64,000 bases of DNA from an uncultured Roseivirga sp. (GTDB lineage: Bacteria > Bacteroidota > Bacteroidia > Cytophagales > Cyclobacteriaceae), in contig CANLOY010000006.1 in assembly GCA_947493005.1 (NCBI GenBank), forward strand, positions 248,001 through 312,000, written 5' to 3'. This document shows, in pieces, positions 19,653 to 27,599 of the stretch. Below the pieces are notes generated by a model. It was given only the letters and a program-made list of their open reading frames with translations. It was not told where the DNA came from and ran no database searches. Made by a program: the position numbers and the translations under genes. Numbering within the stretch: position 1 is the stretch's first letter; every line of letters starts with the position of its first letter.

Positions 19653-20451
19653 TACATTCATAATAGTATTGTTTCTCTCCATTCCTCCCGCGTTAGGACA
19701 GGAACTTCAACTATTAAAGTCTTTCGACATAGGCTATAGTCCCTCTATGGCTTCCATTGATCGTCAAGGGTATCTTTACTTCTCCAGCCAGACCGGTGGA
19801 ATTGACAAGTACAATCAAGATGGAGAATTGATTTATCACTTCTCTCCTCAAAAACAAGGCTCTCCTACTGTCATTGATGCATGGCAAAGCCTGAAAACAT
19901 TTGTCTATTACAGAGATTTTCAGGAATACCTCTTTCTGGATAGGTTTCTGAATAGTTCTGAGCGATACCCAATCAATCTCAAAGAATTCAACAATTTTTC
20001 TGGTTTAGCAACGATAGCAGGAGACAACAATCTCTGGTTGATCAATGATCAGGAACAAAGCCTTATAAAAGTCGACATCAATAATGGAGAGATTATTTTA
20101 GAGAACCGCCTGAATCTTTTACTGGATATTGAAGATCTAGAAGTAGCATTTATCAGGTCATATCAAAACCATTTGTTCATAAGCGATTTGAAAAACGGAA
20201 TATTCATCTTCGATAATCTAGGCAACCTATTAGACAAGTTAGTTGCGGAAAACATCAATTTTTTCAGCTTTATAAAAAATGATCTTCTTTTTGTAAAAGA
20301 CAATAAGTTGACCTTCCTAAACTTTTATACACAAACTAAAAAAGAGGTCAGTTTACCTGACCTCTCTTATCAATATGTATTTATGGAAAACAATAAAATT
20401 CTAGTGGTACGTGATAGCACCATAGATATATTCAAACTCAATTCGAACTAG
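19642..20451 (+). CDS. Secreted protein of unknown function, beta-propeller-like repeats
   Basis: I do not recognise a named family. The TTG start at 19642 overlaps the lpxH end by 11 nt and gives a clear signal peptide (MRLSTFIIVLFLSIPPALGQ). The rest shows repeated short beta-strand units with motifs such as YLYFSSQTGGIDKYNQDGE and HLFISDLKNGIFIFDNLGN, spaced as in beta-propeller blades. It is probably periplasmic or outer-membrane associated. Its 3' end overlaps the convergent tolC-like gene by 14 nt and contains that gene's terminator on the other strand. Confidence 0.75.
   Translation: MRLSTFIIVLFLSIPPALGQELQLLKSFDIGYSPSMASIDRQGYLYFSSQTGGIDKYNQDGELIYHFSPQKQGSPTVIDAWQSLKTFVYYRDFQEYLFLDRFLNSSERYPINLKEFNNFSGLATIAGDNNLWLINDQEQSLIKVDINNGEIILENRLNLLLDIEDLEVAFIRSYQNHLFISDLKNGIFIFDNLGNLLDKLVAENINFFSFIKNDLLFVKDNKLTFLNFYTQTKKEVSLPDLSYQYVFMENNKILVVRDSTIDIFKLNSN
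20338..20366 (-). terminator. Terminator of the efflux operon, inside the convergent gene
   Basis: Read on the minus strand, AGAGGTCAG (20365-20357), a 5-nt loop and CTGACCTCT (20351-20343) lead into TTTTTT. It lies about 70-100 nt after the tolC-like stop, within the coding sequence of the convergent secreted-protein gene. Confidence 0.75.
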
Positions 20452-21802
20452 GGAGATTTAATTCTCCAGTAAAAATATCCAAAATCAACTTTCTAAACAT
20501 AATACCGTACTTAGCCCTTACAAGCTCTAATTCTCCACTATTCTTACCATTAAGACTTTGCAAATAGGTAACAAAATCAATCGTACCATTTTCATATCTG
20601 GTCTTAGCAAACTCGTATGACTTATTCAGATTTTCCAAGCTTGCTTTAGCTGCTGCATAAGTTGTTTTAGCATTAGTAAGATTTAAGTAGGCCTGCTGTA
20701 CCTGATTAGTCAATGTATTCTTAGCTTGCTCCAGTCCTAGCTCGGAATTCAACATTTGAATCTTTGATTGCTGTACCTGAGTTCTGTTTTGAAACCTGGT
20801 AAACAGTGGAATATTCAGGGAAAGTCGAGCACCTTTACTCACATTATTCTCAAATTGAGTGCTTAAATCTTCTACTCGTAAGGGCCTGATTATATCCCCA
20901 TTGGCATCTCTCGCTTTAACGTTTGACGACCAGTTAGTTCCTATGCTCCCTCCCAATGTCAAAGAAGGTAACCATGCGAACTCACTGATCTTAAGACCAT
21001 GTTTGGCAGCTTCTAAATTATACTCTGCAGATTTAATTGATGGTGCGTAAGCCATAGATTTATTAAAAATGGAGCTATAATCTTCAATAGTAGCTTCTAA
21101 CTCAGCATCATTTGCCGTAATACCTTCAAACTCATAATCATCAGCAGGGTTTAAAAGAAGCAACTGAATTAATGTCAACCTATTGCTTTCAAGTGTGTTC
21201 TTAAGGTTAACAATTGCCAAATCCTGTTGAGCCACTTGAGATCTAAAATTGTAGACTTGCTCCATGTTACCCACACCGGCACGCTCTCTTTTCTCTTCTC
21301 TTTCTAACTGTTCCAAGAGCAATTCTCTCCTTTGCTCAGCCACTTTCAAGCTTTCTTTTGTAGAAATTACATTTAAGAACCCTCCAACGACACTGGCCTC
21401 TGTATTCTGGATACTGCCTTTTACAGTTTCCTCGGCAGCCTGATAGAATGCTTTACTTCTCTTCTTACCTAGTGCATTCGAGAACCCATTAAAAATGGTC
21501 ATGTTGGCAGATAAGTTACCACTCCCTGATAAGGTTGTTGTATTAACCAACCCACCTGAAGTCTGATCAAAGTTCAGTCCTTCTGCCCAGTTATGTCCAG
21601 CACTTGCACTCAAACTAGGTAAAAAGTTCAGTCTGCTCTGTAGCAATGTAGCCTTAGCTCCAATCGCATTATTCTTAGCTCGCTTGATATCAATATTATT
21701 GTCAAGAGCAATTTGAATTGCTTCTTCAAGCGTTAATGTCTGCTGAGCAAAAACTCCCGTAGAAAGAAGCAGTAACGCTAAGCAAGTATATATTTTTTTC
21801 AT
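20438..21802 (-). CDS. TolC-family outer-membrane efflux channel
   Basis: The signal peptide MKKIYTCLALLLLSTGVFAQ is followed by LTLEEAIQIALDNNIDIKRAK, the usual start of the outer membrane efflux (OEP) domain. Two OEP repeats follow, each with long heptad-rich helices (residues about 30-230 and 240-450), as in proteins that trimerise into an outer-membrane beta-barrel with a periplasmic tunnel. It is the last gene of the HlyD-ATPase-TolC operon on the minus strand, with a 28-bp palindrome between it and the ATPase gene. Confidence 0.92.
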   Translation of the reverse strand: MKKIYTCLALLLLSTGVFAQQTLTLEEAIQIALDNNIDIKRAKNNAIGAKATLLQSRLNFLPSLSASAGHNWAEGLNFDQTSGGLVNTTTLSGSGNLSANMTIFNGFSNALGKKRSKAFYQAAEETVKGSIQNTEASVVGGFLNVISTKESLKVAEQRRELLLEQLEREEKRERAGVGNMEQVYNFRSQVAQQDLAIVNLKNTLESNRLTLIQLLLLNPADDYEFEGITANDAELEATIEDYSSIFNKSMAYAPSIKSAEYNLEAAKHGLKISEFAWLPSLTLGGSIGTNWSSNVKARDANGDIIRPLRVEDLSTQFENNVSKGARLSLNIPLFTRFQNRTQVQQSKIQMLNSELGLEQAKNTLTNQVQQAYLNLTNAKTTYAAAKASLENLNKSYEFAKTRYENGTIDFVTYLQSLNGKNSGELELVRAKYGIMFRKLILDIFTGELNLPSSN

Positions 21803-21864
21803 AATTGTGTTTTCTATCCCTATGGCAATACTATCCCATTAAGCCATATAAAGCCTTTATAAAC

Positions 21865-21892
21865 CGTTCATTTGCCAATTGGCAAATGAACG
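21865..21892. repeat. 28-bp perfect palindrome between the ATPase and tolC-like genes
   Basis: The half-site CGTTCATTTGCCAA is followed directly by its exact reverse complement. As RNA it makes a 12-bp stem with an AATT loop and no T tract. It may be an operator for a dimeric regulator, a transcript-stabilising hairpin or an attenuator. Confidence 0.7.
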
Positions 21893-21913
21893 TAATCCCT
21901 AAAAAGGAAAATC

Positions 21914-22627
21914 TTAAACTAGCGTATTCTCTTTCGAGTTGATATTCTCAGAAACTACCTGACCGTCAAATAGGTTAATTACTCTATGTGCGTATTCAGC
22001 ATCAGTTGCAGAGTGAGTCACCATAATTACTGTAGTTCCCTTTGAGTTTAGATCACTCAATAAAGTCATTACTTCCTGACCATTAGTTGAATCCAAGTTA
22101 CCAGTAGGCTCATCCGCAAGGATCAAGTTTGGTTTAGCCACAACAGCTCTTGCTACAGCTACCCTTTGCTGCTGACCTCCGGAAAGTTGCTGAGGAAAGT
22201 GATCTTTTCTGTGCATAATCTGCATAGTTTCCAAAACCTCTTCAACTCTTTTCTTTCTATCTGCTGCAGGATACTTTAAGTAGATCAAAGGCAGCTCTAC
22301 GTTTTCATAAACAGTTAGCTCATCAATCAGGTTAAAGCTCTGGAATACAAATCCAATGTTCTTTTTCCTAAGCTCTGCTCTTTGTCTTTCAGAATATTTT
22401 GAAACCTCTTCGTCATAAAAGAAGAACTCTCCTTCAGAAGGATTATCCAATAATCCTATGATATTCAATAAAGTAGATTTACCACAACCTGAAGGTCCCA
22501 TGATTGCTACAAACTCACCTTCTGCAATAGAAAGATTAACATTGTTTAATGCAGTCGTTTCGATCTCATCAGTGTAGTAGAACTTCTTCAGACCTTTAGT
22601 TGTAATAATTTTTTTACCATTTTCCAT
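21914..22627 (-). CDS. ABC transporter ATPase, MacB/LolD type
   Basis: The 237-residue nucleotide-binding protein has Walker A MGPSGCGKST, Q-loop VFQSFNL, signature LSGGQQQRVAVARA, Walker B LILADEPTGNLD and the H-loop VTHSATDAEYAHR. The ETTALNNVNLSIAEGEFVAI start is typical of ATPases that work with FtsX-type permeases. It sits between the HlyD-like and TolC-like genes, but no permease gene is in the operon. Either it serves a permease encoded elsewhere or one of the orphan permeases in this window. Confidence 0.95.
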   Translation of the reverse strand: MENGKKIITTKGLKKFYYTDEIETTALNNVNLSIAEGEFVAIMGPSGCGKSTLLNIIGLLDNPSEGEFFFYDEEVSKYSERQRAELRKKNIGFVFQSFNLIDELTVYENVELPLIYLKYPAADRKKRVEEVLETMQIMHRKDHFPQQLSGGQQQRVAVARAVVAKPNLILADEPTGNLDSTNGQEVMTLLSDLNSKGTTVIMVTHSATDAEYAHRVINLFDGQVVSENINSKENTLV

Positions 22628-22658
22628 AATGTAAAAGTTAGTGGTTGTTTGAATTAAT

Positions 22659-23906
22659 TTATTGTTTGATTATTAATTTGTCTTTGTCCTCGTATCCTTC
22701 GTAGGATGAAAATATTACTTTTTCTCCAGGTTTTAAGCCTTCGAGTACTTCATAGTGACGTGGAGTTTGATTTCCAATCCTGATTTGTCTTCTGGTAGCA
22801 AAGTCACCTGACTCATCTACTACAAAAATCCAGTTACCGCCAGTAGTTTGGAAAAAGCTTCCTCTTGGTATCTGAATTGCATTTTTCTCTTCACTCAATT
22901 GAAGTCTGATAGAAATGGTTTGTCCCCTTCTTACTCCATCAGGAACTTCACCTATCATTTCAACTACAAAAGTTCCATTGTTAATCTCAGGGAATTTCTT
23001 TCTGATTTCCAGATTATAAGTCTGACCAGCGAAGTCATAAGTTCCTTTCAGTCCTTCATAAACCCTAGGCAAGTAATGCTGATCAACGTTAGCCTCTATT
23101 TTAAAACCATCAAGGTCATCAATCTGGGCGATAGTAGTTCCTTGACCAATTTGCTGGCCAATTTCAACATTTACTGTTGATAGTAGACCATCTATAGGTG
23201 CTTTAACCCATAAGTCCTCTAATTGACCCTCAACAATTTTCAAACTTTCCTGAGAGGTAACCAATCTTCCTCTGTTCTGATTAACCTGAGAAACGGCATT
23301 GATAGAGTCAAACTCCATTTGCTTTAATGTATTCTTTCTAGATGCAATCAATCTATCGTAATCTCTTTTAGAATTCAGGTACTCTTGTTCAGAAATCACA
23401 TCATCCTTATAAAGCTGAGTATTTCTGTCAAATAAATCCTTTGCCTGGTCAATACTAAAATCTAAAGTGATTACCTGAGCTCTTGAATTAAATAAGGATT
23501 GTTGAAGCTGATTGTTAGTGTTCTCAATCTCGTTCCTCAACCTATTAGTTGCGGTCTGTTGGCTGATATACTGCATCTCTAGGTTACTATTCTCTAATTT
23601 AAGAATAGTATCTCCCTCTTGCACTTCAACTCCCCCTTCGAGAAATCTTCTTTTTACATTGCCGCCTACAACCGCATCTAATCTTATGGTTGTTTTAGGC
23701 TGAACATTTCCTTCAATAGGAATGTACTCCTGAAACGGCCCCTCAACCACTGAGGCTATACTTATCTTTTCTTCATCTACCTTGAGTTTTGACGAGTTAT
23801 CGGCAAAAACAAAAACATAGAGTATTAAGAACAATACTCCTCCACTACCAAGTATTGTGAAGATACGCTTGGCAGTCCATGTTTTCTTTTTGATCTTTTT
23901 ATCCAT
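22659..23906 (-). CDS. HlyD/MacA-like periplasmic adaptor protein
   Basis: I place the start at ATG 23906 (MDKKIKKKTWTAKRIF), giving 415 residues: the sigma-54-like promoter at 23946-23960 would start transcription near 23935, inside the longer frame that begins at 23942. A TM anchor (IFTILGSGGVLFLILYVFVF) is followed by a lipoyl half (GNVQPKTTIRLDAVVGG), a long coiled-coil hairpin (about 110-210), the second half-lipoyl (VKAPIDGLLSTVNVEIGQQIG) and beta-barrel domains. It bridges inner-membrane transporter and TolC-type channel. First gene of the efflux operon. Confidence 0.92.
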   Translation of the reverse strand: MDKKIKKKTWTAKRIFTILGSGGVLFLILYVFVFADNSSKLKVDEEKISIASVVEGPFQEYIPIEGNVQPKTTIRLDAVVGGNVKRRFLEGGVEVQEGDTILKLENSNLEMQYISQQTATNRLRNEIENTNNQLQQSLFNSRAQVITLDFSIDQAKDLFDRNTQLYKDDVISEQEYLNSKRDYDRLIASRKNTLKQMEFDSINAVSQVNQNRGRLVTSQESLKIVEGQLEDLWVKAPIDGLLSTVNVEIGQQIGQGTTIAQIDDLDGFKIEANVDQHYLPRVYEGLKGTYDFAGQTYNLEIRKKFPEINNGTFVVEMIGEVPDGVRRGQTISIRLQLSEEKNAIQIPRGSFFQTTGGNWIFVVDESGDFATRRQIRIGNQTPRHYEVLEGLKPGEKVIFSSYEGYEDKDKLIIKQ

Positions 23907-23945
23907 TGCTGTTGTTAAAGTGTTTTCTAATCCGCGCTGCAATAG

Positions 23946-23960
23946 ACAACAAGAGTGCCA
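23946..23960 (-). promoter_or_regulatory. Candidate sigma-54 promoter of the efflux operon
   Basis: On the minus strand TGGCAC (23960-23955), five nt, then TTGT (23949-23946) matches the -24/-12 pattern TGGCAC-N5-TTGC with one mismatch (T for C). The predicted start of transcription is near 23935. The divergent gene encodes a sigma-54 activator. Confidence 0.5.
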
Positions 23961-24453
23961 CTTTTGTAATTAATTGAAAAGCAATGCTTTACGGGTATTT
24001 TCATTAAAAGAGGAAGCATAAAAGTGTACAATTATAACACATCAGTTGATCGTAATCGAACACTTTTTATTCAAGAATATTAAAAAGAAGGCATAAAAAA
24101 AGGCTCAGTATGGTCAGTACCGAGCCCAAAGGTCAAAAACTCAAAATATCTGAATTAATATCAAAATTAATTCAAAACAACAGTTGCAATATATGTACTT
24201 TAATCACTTCTGCAAAATGTTAGTTCTCTAAATGTGAGGTTTTTTTTGTCTTGATGTCGACAACTCACTCATATACCTCTTTTTAGTAAACTCTTCCTTA
24301 AATAATTCCTACTTCGATACTTTTCTTTGAAAAACAGTTTACACCAGTATTATATAGGCTCTGACAAACATATTTGTTCACTATCGATCATTTTTTGTTA
24401 CATAATCGGACACGAACCTATTGAAAAATCATATATTTCGATGATTTGAGGTG
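23961..24453. other. AT-rich intergenic region between the divergent efflux and regulator genes
   Basis: No credible coding sequence is present. It holds a minus-strand terminator (24094-24127) and an AT-rich inverted repeat, TGAATTAAT and ATTAATTCA (24151-24174, 6-nt loop). A perfect TATGTTTG box lies on the minus strand near 24369-24376, but without a clear upstream box. Long spacing upstream of sigma-54 promoters usually holds activator sites; I could not identify a clear repeated pair. Confidence 0.5.
24094..24127 (-). terminator. Orphan terminator on the minus strand
   Basis: On the minus strand GGCTC (24... arm 122-126 of this block, i.e. 24126-24122) pairs with GAGCC (24106-24102), with three more inner pairs, then runs into seven T residues. 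No gene lies upstream of it on this strand before the divergent regulator. Confidence 0.65.
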
Positions 24454-24469
24454 TTGGCACTATTTAAGC
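24454..24469 (+). promoter_or_regulatory. Candidate sigma-54 promoter of the activator/kinase operon
   Basis: TTGGCACTATTTAAGC has a full -24 box (TTGGCAC) and the -12 GC at the required 10-nt distance from GG. Transcription would start near 24481, 22 nt before the GTG start at 24503. This suggests autoregulation by the encoded activator. Confidence 0.6.
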
Positions 24470-24502
24470 TCTGAATGGGCAATCTTATAAACTGAAAATA
24501 CT

Positions 24503-25879
24503 GTGGATAAAGAATTAGGTAAGATTTTAATCATAGATGACGATGAGGATGTATTAATAGCAGCTAAGCTGCTGTTAAAAAAACATGCTAAAGAGGTAAT
24601 CATAGAAAAAAACCCAAAGAAGATTCCATTCTTAATGAACAATGGAACTTATGATGTCATACTGTTAGACATGAATTTCAGTAAAGACATCACCAGTGGC
24701 AAAGAAGGGTTCTATTGGTTGGAGCAAATACTTGATGCAGATCCACAAGCCGTAGTTATTTTGATTACCGCATTTGGAGATGTAGAAATGGCCGTGAAGG
24801 CGGTAAAAGAAGGAGCCACTGATTTTGTTTTAAAACCTTGGCAAAATGAGAAGCTTATTGCTACTCTTTCTGCGGCTATTAAACTCAAACAATCTTACAA
24901 AGAAGTCAATAGACTGAAAAGCGCCAAAAAGCAGCTAGAGGACGACATCAGTAAGCCTTTCAAGGATATCATTGGAGATAGTCCTGCAATGAAAAATGTA
25001 TTTAGCATTATAGATAAGGTAGCGGGCACTGATGCGAATGTTTTGATTCTCGGGGAAAATGGAACTGGTAAAGAACTGGTAGCTCGGGCAATTCATCAAA
25101 GGTCTCTTAGAAAAGATAATGTATTTGTAGGTGTAGATATGGGTGCCATTACCGAAACTCTTTTCGAGAGTGAACTCTTTGGTCATAAAAAGGGTGCTTT
25201 TACAGACGCCAAAGAAGACAGGGCTGGCCGTTTCGAAGTAGCTACTGGTGGATCTCTGTTTTTGGATGAGATTGGTAACCTAAGCATGCCATTGCAATCA
25301 AAACTACTTTCAGTACTTCAGGGAAGACAAGTGACCCGCATTGGGTCAAATAAAGCTATGGATATCGATATCCGTCTGATATGTGCCACCAATATGCCTG
25401 TATATGATATGGTAGCCGAAAACACTTTCAGGCAAGATTTATTATACAGAATCAATACGGTTGAGCTGCACCTACCTCCTTTAAGGGAAAGACAGGATGA
25501 TGTTCAACTCCTTGCCGAACACTTTGTCAAAACCTATTGTGAAAAGTACCGAAAACCACCAAAGAGGATAGCCTCATCAACGCTGAAAAAATTATCGAAG
25601 TACCCTTGGCCTGGAAATATCCGAGAGCTCCAGCATGCCATAGAACGTGCAATTATCATGAGTGAAGGAAATATTCTTATGCCCGATGACTTTTTCTTTC
25701 TGGTACAAAAAACTGACAGTTCATCTGAAGCTTCAGACAATCTGAACCTTGATGATGTTGAAAAGAATGTGATTCTTAAAGCCGTTAATAAACACTCTGG
25801 AAACATTTCGAAAGCCGCAAAAGAGCTTGGACTAACCAGAGCTTCTTTATATAGAAGATTGGAGAAGCATGGGCTTTAA
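24503..25879 (+). CDS. Sigma-54-dependent response regulator, NtrC family
   Basis: The 458 residues comprise a receiver (phospho-acceptor D56 in DVILLDMNF), an AAA+ domain from about residue 155 (Walker A GENGTGKE 184-191, Walker B SLFLDE 251-256, arginine-containing FRQDLLYRINTVELHLPPLRER), and a Fis-type HTH at the end (NISKAAKELGLTRASLYRRL). The sigma-54 contact loop reads GAFTDA (231-236) instead of GAFTGA, a variant seen in Bacteroidota. The GTG start follows from the receiver alignment. It is cotranscribed with its kinase and divergent from the efflux operon it probably controls. Confidence 0.95.
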   Translation: MDKELGKILIIDDDEDVLIAAKLLLKKHAKEVIIEKNPKKIPFLMNNGTYDVILLDMNFSKDITSGKEGFYWLEQILDADPQAVVILITAFGDVEMAVKAVKEGATDFVLKPWQNEKLIATLSAAIKLKQSYKEVNRLKSAKKQLEDDISKPFKDIIGDSPAMKNVFSIIDKVAGTDANVLILGENGTGKELVARAIHQRSLRKDNVFVGVDMGAITETLFESELFGHKKGAFTDAKEDRAGRFEVATGGSLFLDEIGNLSMPLQSKLLSVLQGRQVTRIGSNKAMDIDIRLICATNMPVYDMVAENTFRQDLLYRINTVELHLPPLRERQDDVQLLAEHFVKTYCEKYRKPPKRIASSTLKKLSKYPWPGNIRELQHAIERAIIMSEGNILMPDDFFFLVQKTDSSSEASDNLNLDDVEKNVILKAVNKHSGNISKAAKELGLTRASLYRRLEKHGL

Positions 25880-27218
25880 AAATCTACGCATTCTCCTGAT
25901 TGGTCGAATACTATTATTGATCGGCTCGATTATACTATTGGCATACGTGGTGTATGAGGCACCTAATAATGTCAATATCACTTTTCTCAGTCTGTTGATT
26001 GGATTTCAGGTTTACCTTCTTATTCGTACAATAGATAAGACCAACCGTGAGATTTCAGGGTTCCTGAGTTCGATAAAGTATGATGATTTTACCACAACCT
26101 ACCCAACCAAAGGACGTGGCAAATCCATGAATGAGCTATACGCTGAGTTCAACAATGTTATCAAAAAATTCAGAGAGATTCGTGCCGATAAGGAAGCTAA
26201 CTATCACTACTTCCGTACCATTGTTCAGCACGTTGGTATTGGACTTATAACCTTCAATAAATTGGGTGATGTACAGATTATTAACAGTGCGGCCAAAAAA
26301 TTGATTGGTGTTGATTCGCTTAACAACATCTTTGAGCTTAGTAGAGTTAGTGCCAAGCTGGTAGAATCACTCGTTAAACTGAAAACTGGTGGGAGTGCCT
26401 TGATTGAATTAACGAATGAAGGGACAAGGACACAGCTTTCTGTCTATGTAATTGAACTTGTATTAAGAGGTGAAGAATTCAAGTTGGTTTCAGTTCAAAA
26501 TATTCAGAGCGAATTGGAAGAAAAGGAAATGGATGCCTGGCAAAACCTCATTAGAGTGTTGACTCATGAAATAATGAACTCTGTTACTCCCCTTTCTTCA
26601 TTAGCTGCTACTGTAGAAGAGAATCTTGTAGATAATATTGAGGATGATGTTCCAATAGAAAAAGAAGAGTTAGAAGATATCTATCTTGCCGTACAAACAA
26701 TCAAAAGAAGAAGTGAAGGATTGATCAGGTTCGTATCAGACTTCAGAAATCTTACTAAAATTCCAGAACCAAAACTTCAGGAAATGGAGGTTAAAAAAGT
26801 ACTGGATCATGTGGCACTTCTTCTATCTCATGAAATAGCATCTAAAAACATAGGTTTCACCGTAAACATTTCTCCGGAAGGATTGATGTTCAATGTAGAC
26901 AAAGAACTTATAGATCAGGTATTGATTAACCTGCTTCAGAATGCCATTCATGCCCTTGACGAAAATGAAGATGAAAAAGTGCTCATACTAAACGCATTTA
27001 TCAATGAATATGGTAGGCCTACACTAACTATCAGAGACAATGGAGTGGGTATTGATGAAGAAGCTCTTGGGAAAATCTTTATCCCTTTCTTTACCACTAA
27101 AAAACAAGGGTCTGGAATCGGACTTAGTCTTTCTAAACAAATCATGAGGAAACACGGTGGTGCAATTCTTGTTAAGTCGGTGATGAACGAAGGAACGGAA
27201 TTCACACTGAGGTTTTAA
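25869..27218 (+). CDS. NtrY-like sensor histidine kinase
   Basis: Two TM segments lie at about residues 8-26 and 33-52 with almost no periplasmic loop. A PAS-like region (115-215, YFRTIVQHVGIGLITFNKLGDVQIIN) and a DHp region follow, with H233 in VLTHEIMNSVTPL. The catalytic domain shows LLQNAIHAL (N box), DNGVGI and GSGIGLSLSKQI. The gene overlaps the regulator gene by 11 nt. The lack of a periplasmic sensor suggests it detects a membrane or cytoplasmic signal. Confidence 0.93.
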   Translation: MGFKNLRILLIGRILLLIGSIILLAYVVYEAPNNVNITFLSLLIGFQVYLLIRTIDKTNREISGFLSSIKYDDFTTTYPTKGRGKSMNELYAEFNNVIKKFREIRADKEANYHYFRTIVQHVGIGLITFNKLGDVQIINSAAKKLIGVDSLNNIFELSRVSAKLVESLVKLKTGGSALIELTNEGTRTQLSVYVIELVLRGEEFKLVSVQNIQSELEEKEMDAWQNLIRVLTHEIMNSVTPLSSLAATVEENLVDNIEDDVPIEKEELEDIYLAVQTIKRRSEGLIRFVSDFRNLTKIPEPKLQEMEVKKVLDHVALLLSHEIASKNIGFTVNISPEGLMFNVDKELIDQVLINLLQNAIHALDENEDEKVLILNAFINEYGRPTLTIRDNGVGIDEEALGKIFIPFFTTKKQGSGIGLSLSKQIMRKHGGAILVKSVMNEGTEFTLRF

Positions 27219-27271
27219 TTTTCTTAAGGAATCGTTTATATTCCAATATCAATTCATATCAACAAAACCTA

Positions 27272-27511
27272 ATGAGCAAAACGTTAGAGAAGGTTACCCG
27301 AATACTAGTTGAAAAAATAGGAATAGCACCTACAGAAGCTACTACTGATGCAAACTTCATTAAAGACCTTGGCATAGATTCTTTGGACTATGCAGAAATT
27401 GTAATGGAGTTTGAACAAAGTTTCAACATAAGAATTCCTGACAGCGATGCTGAAAGACTTCAAACTGTAGGGCAAGCTGTAGAATACATAGATGAGCAGC
27501 TTAATGCTTAG
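27272..27511 (+). CDS. Acyl carrier protein
   Basis: The 79 residues have the ACP four-helix pattern with the phosphopantetheine site S37 in LGIDSLDYAEIVMEFE. It stands alone, away from fabH and other fatty-acid genes, and its sequence (KILVEKIGIAPTEATTDANF) differs from housekeeping ACP, which usually carries DLGADSLD. It may serve a specialised lipid or acyl-transfer pathway; which one is not shown. An LpxH-like phosphoesterase gene follows 88 nt later. Confidence 0.88.
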   Translation: MSKTLEKVTRILVEKIGIAPTEATTDANFIKDLGIDSLDYAEIVMEFEQSFNIRIPDSDAERLQTVGQAVEYIDEQLNA

Positions 27512-27599
27512 ATTAAGTAAGTTTTAAGTAAAGTTCTTTTCCTCAACAGAATTATAGCATAAGCGTAAATCACCGTTTACAGCTGGGTCATATCAAAAG

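Noticed and set aside
21803-21864. Possible sigma-54 promoter directly before the tolC-like gene
   Set aside because: The GG and GC elements are 9 nt apart rather than 10 and the TGGCAC box is absent.
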